Source of the DNA: an uncultured Desulfobacterales bacterium
Lineage (GTDB): Bacteria; Desulfobacterota; Desulfobulbia; Desulfobulbales; Desulfocapsaceae
Length of the DNA: 64,000 nucleotides
Reading direction: 5' to 3'
Assembly: GCA_937915545.1 (NCBI GenBank)
Contig: CALGIJ010000019.1
Span: forward strand, 372,001 to 436,000
Below, in pieces: positions 57,403 through 64,000 of this stretch (positions within the stretch are counted from its first letter, which is position 1; every line of letters starts with the position of its first letter). The translations under genes were made by a program, and so were the position numbers. The notes under the pieces were generated by a model. The model worked only from the letters and a program-made list of their open reading frames with translations. It did not search any database and had not been told where the DNA came from.

Positions 57403-60400
57403 CGAGGGTCCTGTCGATGGTGGCGAAGAGGTGCTCCGGAGAGGCGAAGCGGTCGCTCAGCACCAGCTTGCCCTCGGGGGTGAAACGCGCCGCCGGCCGC
57501 CCCTTGCCAGACGCCTTGGCGAGGAAGGCGAACATCATCTCCGGGCTGAGCGGGGTGTCGTTCTGGAAGGCGAACACCAGGCTGTCCTTGCCCTGTTCGA
57601 GTTTGGCGATGCGCAGGGTGGCCAGGTGGCGCTTGAGGGCGATGATGCGGAACAGGGTCAGGGTTTCGGCGGGCAGCGGACCATAGCGGTCGACGAGCTC
57701 CGCCTGCAGGTCGTCGCACTGTTCCTGCGGGCTGTAGCTGAGGGCGGCCATGCGCCGGTAGGTGAGGTAGCGCTGGCTGATATCCGGCATGTAGTGGTCG
57801 GGAATATAGGCGGAGAGCTGCAGGTTGACCTCGGGCTCGAGCTCCTCCGGCCGCGCCTCGCCGCCGAGGCTGGCCTGGGCCTTGAGGTCGGCGACCGTCT
57901 TCTGCAGCAGGTCGAGGTAAAGGTCGTAGCCGATGGCGGCGATGTTGCCGCTCTGCGAGATGCCGAGGAGGTTGCCGCCGCCCCTGATCTGCAAATCGTT
58001 CATGGCCAGCTTGAACCCGCCGCCGAGGTCGTTGCAGTCCATGAGGGCGCGCAGGCGTTCCTTGGACTCCTTGCTGAGGCCGTCCAGGGAGGGCACCAGC
58101 AGGTAGGCGTAGCTCTGCGTCGAGGAGCGGCCGACACGGCCCCGCAGCTGGTAGATCTCGGCCAGGCCGAGGAGGTCGGCGCGGTTGATGACGATGGTGT
58201 TGGCCGAAGGGATGTCGAGGCCCGATTCGATGATCGTCGTCGATACCAGGACATTGATCTTCTTGGTGACGAAGGAGACCATGATCTCCTCGAGGTCTTT
58301 GCCGGCCATCTGGCCGTGGGCGACGGCGATCTTCGCCTCCGGCACCAGCTTCTGCACCACCGCCGCCATCTGGTGGATGGAACGTACGCGGTTGTGGACG
58401 AAAAACACCTGGCCGCCGCGGCGCAGCTCCTTGCTCACCGCCTCCTTGATGACCAGTTCGTCGTAGCGGGCGACGAAGGTCTTGACCGGCTGGCGGTGCA
58501 CCGGCGGGGTGGAGATCACCGACAGGTCGCGGATCGACAGCAGGGACATCTGCAGGGTGCGCGGGATGGGGGTGGCGGTGAGGGTGAGCACGTCGACCTC
58601 GGCGCGCAGCTTCTTGAGGCGCTCCTTATGGGCGACGCCGAAGCGGTGCTCCTCGTCGATGACCACCAGGCCGAGGTTCTTGAAGACGACGTCCTTGGAG
58701 AGCAGGCGGTGGGTGCCGATGACGATGTCGACGCGACCGGCGGCGAGATCACGGATGATCTTACGCTGCTCGGCGCTGCTGCGGAAGCGGTTGAGGCAGG
58801 CCACGCTTACCGGAAAGCCCTGCAGCCGTTCGGCGAAGGTCTTGGCATGCTGCTCGGCGAGCACTGTGGTCGGCACCAGCACCGCGGTCTGGCAGCCGTC
58901 CTCGACCACCTTGAAGGCGGCGCGCACCGCCACCTCGGTCTTGCCATAGCCGACATCGCCACATACCAGGCGGTCCATGGGGCGCTCGCCGGTGAGGTCG
59001 CCGAGGACGTCGTTGATGGACTGCGCCTGGCCGGGTGTCTCGTCGAAGGGGAAGGACTCTTCGAGCTCATTAAAGAGCGGCCCTGGCGGGGAGAAGCGGT
59101 GCCCCTCGCGCAGCTCGCGCTGTGCATAGAGCTCGAGCAGCTCCTGGGCCACCTTCCACACCTCCTCCTTGACCTTGGCCTTGGTACTCTTCCAGGCCTG
59201 GGAACCGAGCTTGTCGATCTTCGGTTCGCGATCGGCGAGGCCCTGGTACTTGCTGAGCAGATTGAGGCGGTCGACGGGCAAAAAGAGCTTGTCGCCATCG
59301 CGGTACTCGATGCAGGCGAAGTCGTTGACCACGCCGTTGAAGGCCACCGTCTCCAGGCCGCGGTAGGTGCCGAGACCATGGTCACGGTGGACGACGATGT
59401 CGCCGTCGTTGAGCTCGGAAAAGAGCAGGGGCTCCTCGCGTTGTTTGGTCTTCTTGCGGCCACCGAGGCGCATCTCACCGAAGAGCTCGCTCTCCGAGAG
59501 CAGGTGCAGGCGCAGCTCGGGGAGGGAGAAACCCTCCGACAAGGGGTGGTCGACGAGATAGAGGTTATCGCTGTCGCCGCTTGCGGCGAAGTCGTCGAGA
59601 TCGAGGGGCTCGGCCAGGGGCTCGAGGTGGTGGCCGTATTTACCGAGGAGCTCGGCGAGGTTCTTGCGGTGACGCGGGCTGCGGCAGCAGATGATGGTTT
59701 TCTCGCCGGCCTGTCGCCACTGGTCGATATGCTGCGAGAGGGGAGTGAGAATCCCCTGGCGGGCACGCTTGACGGCGATCTCCTGCTTGAGCAGGAGATG
59801 AGTGGCGGAGGAGATGGCCAGTGTCGCTTCGCCTTCGCCGGCAAAATCGCTGAACAACAGCTGGCGGAAGCGGGCAAAGCCCTCGAGCAGCTCCTCGCGC
59901 TGGACGAAGAGCTCCTCCGGCGGCAGGGCGGGGCTCGACTTGCCCACAGCGATCTGGTGGTTCTGGGCGATGCGCTCCAGGGTCAGGTCAAGACTTTGCC
60001 GAATCCCCTCGGGGTCGACGAGCAACAGGGTGGTGCCAGAGGGAAGGAAGTCGAGCACGGTGGCGCTGCGCGGGCCATTGTCGTCGCGGTAGTAGAGGGG
60101 CAGAAAGATTTCCATGCCGGCAAAGCGCTGGCCGGTGGCAATGCGCTCGGCGATGCGGGCCGTTTCCTCGCTGTCCCAGTCGAGTTCGTTGCCGTAGCGG
60201 TAGCAGAGGGCAGCCGCCTGGCGGCACCTCTCGCCGTCTCCGGTCGAGAGGAGAATGTCGCTGACCGGCAGCAGGGTCACTTCGGCAAGTTCGCCGGTGG
60301 AGCGCTGGCTGAAAGGGTCGAAGGCGCGCAGCGATTCGATGGTGTCGCCAAAGAAATCGAGGCGCACCGGGCCGTCGTGGACCTCGCCGCCTTCGAGCGG

Positions 60401-60919
60401 GAAGGGTGGCGGGTAGATGTCGATGATGCCGCCGCGCACCGAATAGTCGCCGACCGTCTGCGCCAGGGAGACCTGTTCGTACCCGAGCTTGTGCAGCCGC
60501 TGGAGAAGTTCGTCGCGGTCGCAGCTCTCGCCGGCGAGGAGGTACTCGGCGCTGGCGGTGAGCGCGTGCGCCGGCATGACGCGGCGCAGCAGCGCTTCCA
60601 CCGAGGCGATGAGGATGCCGCGCCCGGCGGTCTTGAGGCGGTAGAGACTGGAGAGCCGTGTCGCGGCGATACGCTGGTCCGGAGAGAGCGGAGTGTAGGG
60701 GGGGACTTCGTGGCCTGGGTAGGAGAACAGCGTCTCCCGGGTGAAGAGGCTGAGATCCTGCTCGAAAACCGCCACCTGATGCTCGTCGGGGACGATCAGG
60801 CAGCAGGGGCCGCGCCGGGCGACGGCGGCCGCCAGCCACGACGGGGCGGCACCGCGCAGCCCGGAGACTATGGTGCTACCGGACGGGAGGCAACGATCGA
60901 GCAGGTGTGAGGAGTACAT
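57368..60919 (-). CDS. mfd: Transcription-repair coupling factor Mfd
   Basis: A 1183-residue ATP-dependent DNA translocase that removes stalled RNA polymerase and recruits UvrA. The UvrB-like N-terminus (about 15-400: PGHEVPPYTPLSPDQ, VRGGIIDIYPP) is followed by the RNA-polymerase-interacting domain (about 500-570: VVHRDHGLGTYRGLE), the RecG-like motor (GDVGYGKTEVA, IGTHRLL, DEEHRFGV, STTIIESGLDIPSANT, QLRGRVGRS) and the C-terminal TRCF domain. All motor motifs are intact. The ATG at 60917-60919 has no ribosome site and lies only ten bases after the stem of the bamA terminator. No other start gives a complete N-terminus. Confidence 0.97.
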   Translation of the reverse strand: MYSSHLLDRCLPSGSTIVSGLRGAAPSWLAAAVARRGPCCLIVPDEHQVAVFEQDLSLFTRETLFSYPGHEVPPYTPLSPDQRIAATRLSSLYRLKTAGRGILIASVEALLRRVMPAHALTASAEYLLAGESCDRDELLQRLHKLGYEQVSLAQTVGDYSVRGGIIDIYPPPFPLEGGEVHDGPVRLDFFGDTIESLRAFDPFSQRSTGELAEVTLLPVSDILLSTGDGERCRQAAALCYRYGNELDWDSEETARIAERIATGQRFAGMEIFLPLYYRDDNGPRSATVLDFLPSGTTLLLVDPEGIRQSLDLTLERIAQNHQIAVGKSSPALPPEELFVQREELLEGFARFRQLLFSDFAGEGEATLAISSATHLLLKQEIAVKRARQGILTPLSQHIDQWRQAGEKTIICCRSPRHRKNLAELLGKYGHHLEPLAEPLDLDDFAASGDSDNLYLVDHPLSEGFSLPELRLHLLSESELFGEMRLGGRKKTKQREEPLLFSELNDGDIVVHRDHGLGTYRGLETVAFNGVVNDFACIEYRDGDKLFLPVDRLNLLSKYQGLADREPKIDKLGSQAWKSTKAKVKEEVWKVAQELLELYAQRELREGHRFSPPGPLFNELEESFPFDETPGQAQSINDVLGDLTGERPMDRLVCGDVGYGKTEVAVRAAFKVVEDGCQTAVLVPTTVLAEQHAKTFAERLQGFPVSVACLNRFRSSAEQRKIIRDLAAGRVDIVIGTHRLLSKDVVFKNLGLVVIDEEHRFGVAHKERLKKLRAEVDVLTLTATPIPRTLQMSLLSIRDLSVISTPPVHRQPVKTFVARYDELVIKEAVSKELRRGGQVFFVHNRVRSIHQMAAVVQKLVPEAKIAVAHGQMAGKDLEEIMVSFVTKKINVLVSTTIIESGLDIPSANTIVINRADLLGLAEIYQLRGRVGRSSTQSYAYLLVPSLDGLSKESKERLRALMDCNDLGGGFKLAMNDLQIRGGGNLLGISQSGNIAAIGYDLYLDLLQKTVADLKAQASLGGEARPEELEPEVNLQLSAYIPDHYMPDISQRYLTYRRMAALSYSPQEQCDDLQAELVDRYGPLPAETLTLFRIIALKRHLATLRIAKLEQGKDSLVFAFQNDTPLSPEMMFAFLAKASGKGRPAARFTPEGKLVLSDRFASPEHLFATIDRTLDELERLRAAAV

Positions 60920-60929
60920 AAAGAAAATT

Positions 60930-60954
60930 GCCGGTTATGCGGTGCATAACCGGC
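60930..60954 (-). terminator. bamA terminator abutting the mfd start
   Basis: GCCGGTTATG (60930-60939) pairs perfectly with CATAACCGGC (60945-60954) around a five-base loop. On the minus strand AATTTTCTTT follows and runs straight into the mfd ATG. It is a good intrinsic terminator for bamA and leaves almost no space for an mfd leader. Confidence 0.8.
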
Positions 60955-60986
60955 GTATGGTAAAGCTGTGGAGGAAACCGGCGAGC

Positions 60987-63671
60987 CTAGAAGACGCCGC
61001 CGACGCTGAAATCCCAGACCGAGTCGTCTTCGCCGTCCTTGGCGTCGAGGTTGTAGCCCCAGACCAGGCGCAGCGGACCCATGGGCGACAGCCAGCGTAC
61101 CTCGACACCGGAGGATTTCTTGATCGAATCGCTGGCCTGCCCCCAGTCCTCGTCGTCGTTGAGGACCTGGCCGCTGTCAAAGAAGACCACGCCCATCACC
61201 CCCTGGGTTTCGAGCAGGGGCAGCACCAGTTCGGCGTTGGTGTACCACATCTTGTCACCGCCGATGCGGTCGCCGGTGGCTTCGTCGATGGGGCTGATCT
61301 TGGCGTATTTGAAGCCGCGCACCGAGTTGAGCCCGCCAAGATAGAAGCGCTCGTAGACAGGGAGCTTATCGGTCTCGTTCTCGAAGACCTGGCCGGCGGC
61401 AAGATTGGCGTGGAAGACCGTTTTCCAGAAGACCGGGAAATACCAGCCGGAAGAGCCCTCAAGTTTGGTGAACTGGGCGTCGCCGCCGAAGGGTCCGCCG
61501 CCGTACTTGACGCTCAGCGAGTTGCGCGAGCCCTCGGAGGCACCATAACGCTTGTTGCGGGTGTCGCGCACCAAGGACAGCTTGACGGCGCTGGTGACGT
61601 GGAGGTCCACCGACTTGCGGATAATATAGGAAGCGTCGTCGGAGACGTCGGTGAGGTCGGTGTCGGTATAACTGTAGTTGCCGTAAAGCTGCCATTTTTC
61701 GAAAATGGGGTAGCCGAGGCGCAGACCGCCACCTCTCGAGTCCTTGGTGTAGTCGTCGTACTCGCGTTCGGTGCTGAACAGGTCCAAGCCCCAGGAAAGC
61801 GGCGAGTCGTTGAGGTGCGGGTTGGTGTAGCCGAGGTTGTAGCGGGAACTGCTGCTGCCGACGTTGGCGCTTAAGGCCAGGGTGTCGCCGCGGCCGAGGA
61901 AGTTGTTCTCGGCGATCTGACCCATGAGGATCAACCGGTCGGTGGAACTGTAACCCGCGCCGATACTGAAGGTGCCGGTGCTCTTCTCCTTGACCGAGAC
62001 GATGACATTCATGCGGTCGGGGTCGAGGGACGGTTCCGGGGTGATGGTCACTTCCTCGAAGTACATGAGCCGCTGCAGGGCCTGGGTGCTCTGGCGGATG
62101 GCCTTGGAGTCGAAGACGCCGCCCTCGGCAATGCGCAGTTCACGGCGGATGACGTTGTCGCGGGTGCGGGTGTTGCCCTTGATGGTGACACGGTCGATAT
62201 AGACGAGGTTGCCTTTGCTGATATCGAGAGTGACGTCCATGCGGTCGCCGGAGGCAGACTTGGCGGTGATCGGCTTGATGGTGGCGAAGGCGTAGCCGAA
62301 CTCGGAGTAGTGATCGTTTAAGGCGAGAATATTGTCGCGGATGATCTGGCGGCTGATATAGCGTTCACCGCGGATGGTCAGCAGATCGAGCAGCTTGCTC
62401 TTGTCGCCGACGATGTCGCCGGTGATGTCCACCGTGCCGACGCGGAAACGCGGGCCCTCCTCGACGACGAATTTGACGTAGAGCCACTCTTCCTTCTGGG
62501 TGATCTGCGGCTCGCCGACCTTGGCCTCGAGGAAGCCGGCATTGTTATAGAAGGCGGCGATGCGCTGTGCGTCCTGCTGGATCTTGCTCTGGTCGAGCAG
62601 ACCGGCGTCGGTGAGCCAGGACATGAACCACTTCTCGCTGGTCTCGATCTCGTCGAGGATTTCGTCGCTCTTGAAGGTGACGTTCCCTTCGATGCTGATT
62701 TCCTTGATAAAGATTTTTTTGCCCTCGTCGATGGCGAAGCGCACCACGGCGCCGCGGTCGTCGGGGTAGGTGATGGTCGAGGTGACCTTGCTGTTGTAGA
62801 AACCCTTGGTCTTGTAGAGGTTCTTTATGGCCTCCTCGGCGGCGGTGACCTTGGCCGGGTTGAGGATGAAGTTTTCCTTGATGTTGGCAGCGGCCTTGAC
62901 GTCCTCTTCCTTCAGTTCGGATACGCCTTCATAGACGACGGAACTGATCACCGGCTTCTCGACGACCCGGAAGACGACCTTCTTGCCCTGCGGGGTATCG
63001 CTGACGTCGATCTGCACATCATTGAAGAAGCCCATCTTGAAGATTTCCTTGAGATCGTTGCGCAGTCCGGTCTGGCTGTAGGGGTCGCCGACCTTGGTGG
63101 CGATCTTGCCGAGGATGGCGCCGGAGTCGATACGCTGGTTGCCCTCCGGGGCGATTGAGGCGACGAGGGCCTCCCGCGCCAGGCGGGCCGTGATCTCGCC
63201 CACCAGTTTTTCCAGGGCTTTGGGCAGATCGGCGGGGGAATCGGCGGTCTGGAAGAAGAAGCCGGGGGTCTCCGGGGCGAGGAGGTCGAAGAGCTTGATG
63301 TCGATGCTCAGCTTGTCGCCGATAGGGGTGAGCTGGCCGGTGACGAGGTTCTCGACCCCGGTCTTGGCGGCCAGCCCCTTCAAAGTAGCCGCTGGCGGCG
63401 GCCAGGCGGCGCGGTAATCGACCAGCGTTTCGGCTTCGCTGCGTTCGGTGAGTGTGATGACGCTTCCGGCGAGAGCGGCTTTGAGGGCGCGGTCGGCGGC
63501 CTGTGCGAGATCCTTTTGTGTCCCGGTGCCCTCGATTTTCAGGGGGAGGAAGGCGGTCTTGCCGGCGGCCGAGGCGATCTCTGTCCCCATGGAAAGGAGA
63601 GAGAGAACGAGCGCGGGGAAAAGCAGCAGGCGAAAGAAACGATGGCCAAGGGAAGTTCGCGAACCTGTCAT
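60987..63671 (-). CDS. bamA: Outer membrane protein assembly factor BamA with extra N-terminal domain
   Basis: An 894-residue beta-barrel insertase. After the signal peptide (about 1-36) comes an extra domain (about 37-165, KTAFLPLKIEGTG, GVENLVTGQLTPIGDKLSIDIKLFDL) resembling the TolB N-terminal domain, then five POTRA domains (about 170-510) and the Omp85 barrel (about 540-894). The lid motif VRGF is present (LNSVRGFKY) and the C-terminal beta-signal ends in VWDFSVGGVF. Typical BamA is about 800 residues, so the extra domain accounts for the length. It has a good promoter and its own terminator. An essential outer-membrane function is expected. Confidence 0.95.
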   Translation of the reverse strand: MTGSRTSLGHRFFRLLLFPALVLSLLSMGTEIASAAGKTAFLPLKIEGTGTQKDLAQAADRALKAALAGSVITLTERSEAETLVDYRAAWPPPAATLKGLAAKTGVENLVTGQLTPIGDKLSIDIKLFDLLAPETPGFFFQTADSPADLPKALEKLVGEITARLAREALVASIAPEGNQRIDSGAILGKIATKVGDPYSQTGLRNDLKEIFKMGFFNDVQIDVSDTPQGKKVVFRVVEKPVISSVVYEGVSELKEEDVKAAANIKENFILNPAKVTAAEEAIKNLYKTKGFYNSKVTSTITYPDDRGAVVRFAIDEGKKIFIKEISIEGNVTFKSDEILDEIETSEKWFMSWLTDAGLLDQSKIQQDAQRIAAFYNNAGFLEAKVGEPQITQKEEWLYVKFVVEEGPRFRVGTVDITGDIVGDKSKLLDLLTIRGERYISRQIIRDNILALNDHYSEFGYAFATIKPITAKSASGDRMDVTLDISKGNLVYIDRVTIKGNTRTRDNVIRRELRIAEGGVFDSKAIRQSTQALQRLMYFEEVTITPEPSLDPDRMNVIVSVKEKSTGTFSIGAGYSSTDRLILMGQIAENNFLGRGDTLALSANVGSSSSRYNLGYTNPHLNDSPLSWGLDLFSTEREYDDYTKDSRGGGLRLGYPIFEKWQLYGNYSYTDTDLTDVSDDASYIIRKSVDLHVTSAVKLSLVRDTRNKRYGASEGSRNSLSVKYGGGPFGGDAQFTKLEGSSGWYFPVFWKTVFHANLAAGQVFENETDKLPVYERFYLGGLNSVRGFKYAKISPIDEATGDRIGGDKMWYTNAELVLPLLETQGVMGVVFFDSGQVLNDDEDWGQASDSIKKSSGVEVRWLSPMGPLRLVWGYNLDAKDGEDDSVWDFSVGGVF

Positions 63672-63810
63672 GGGATACCTTGATGGGTGACCTTGCCGTC
63701 ACCGGAACAGGGATCTGCCCTGTCCGCGGGGGGCGGTCGAGGATGAAAAGGGTGGTACACGGCGGAGACGAACGGCGGCAAAATGGCCTGATCGGCCGGA
63801 AAACGCGGGT

Positions 63811-63838
63811 ATTATGCCATGTTTCTCGGCAATTGCAA
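63811..63838 (-). promoter_or_regulatory. Probable bamA promoter
   Basis: On the minus strand, TTGCAA (63838-63833) is followed after 16 bases by CATAAT (63816-63811). The start near 63804 gives a leader of about 130 bases. The rest of 63672-63968 shows no gene. Confidence 0.6.
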
Positions 63839-63968
63839 AGTCTAGGTGATGGGTCGTCAGAAAAATGTGGCAAAGCCCGGATATCCTGGGAGGCAGAAGA
63901 TTCCTTGCGCAACCGCCGGAGGTGGCGCGCCTTGCCATTTCTTCCCACCCCCCAGGAGGAGGAGAGCG

Positions 63969-64000
63969 ATGCCCTTATCCCCTTTTCTCACCGCCCTGTC
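63969..64000 (+). CDS. Start of an unknown rightward gene
   Basis: CAGGAGGAGGAGAGCG, a very strong ribosome site, stands directly before ATG at 63969. Ten codons (MPLSPFLTAL) are visible before the window ends. The hydrophobic start could be an export signal. Too little is present to assign a family. Confidence 0.55.
   Translation, partial: MPLSPFLTAL

Noticed and set aside
57302..60910. A plus-strand open frame of about 1,200 codons over mfd
   Set aside because: A perfect shadow of mfd with repetitive Glu/Val/Ala/Leu composition and no ribosome site. The same applies to the frames opposite acnA (9908-12787) and the diguanylate cyclase (7506-9857).

Overview
The window is G+C-rich DNA from a Gram-negative bacterium. 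It encodes BamA, periplasmic binding proteins, outer-membrane-type lipoproteins and TRAP transport. The lactate-oxidation cluster (flavin plus iron-sulfur lactate dehydrogenases, sigma-54 control), the formiminotransferase-cyclodeaminase fusion and the modified BamA fit Desulfobacterota (former Deltaproteobacteria), perhaps near Desulfobulbales. That placement is inference from gene content only. Nearly all of the window is ordinary chromosomal coding sequence. I see no rRNA, tRNA, CRISPR array, insertion sequence or prophage.

Layout. 1-7.1 kb: histidine catabolism. hutU-hutI-ftcD run leftward, followed by an amino-acid-type binding protein cut by the window edge, and hutC is divergent with visible operators. 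hutH is not in the window. 7.1-14 kb: a diguanylate cyclase, aconitase, a ferritin-like protein and a nitroreductase. 14.2-20.1 kb: Lon protease, a chemoreceptor behind a motif-rich promoter, and a free single-Cache protein. 20.2-24.8 kb: a two-gene polysaccharide locus, a GH18-like/CE4 deacetylase/GT2 synthase fusion and a GH26-like hydrolase. 25.1-26.8 kb: nadB. 26.8-39.2 kb: lactate use, with TRAP transporter dctPQM, a flavin and Fe-S dehydrogenase pair, a LUD-type lactate dehydrogenase pair and an OFA-family permease, all leftward from a consensus sigma-54 promoter, plus a divergent PAS-containing sigma-54 activator. 39.2-46.1 kb: a CoA-transferase and an SDR dehydrogenase, divergent from two facing sigma-54-type promoters, followed by a two-component system (sensor kinase plus NtrC-type regulator). 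46.4-49.3 kb: a BamE-like-domain protein and groESL. 49.6-57.4 kb: an LTA-synthase-like sulfatase, a CAP/CBS/nucleotidyltransferase signalling protein, an EamA transporter, a glycine-zipper lipoprotein, a GlpQ-like protein that has lost its active site, and a YrfG-like nucleotidase. 57.4-63.7 kb: mfd and bamA. A new rightward gene starts at the right edge.

How the parts work together. The hut genes turn urocanate into glutamate, ammonia and a folate one-carbon unit under HutC repression. The lactate cluster imports lactate and oxidises it to pyruvate, and the CoA-transferase cluster probably activates or exchanges short-chain acids. Two separate sigma-54 circuits therefore sit side by side within 10 kb. 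The strongest leads are the sigma-54 promoters, the three-domain polysaccharide synthase, the dead GlpQ homologue, the TGTCAAT motif cluster before the chemoreceptor, and the terminator that abuts the mfd start codon.
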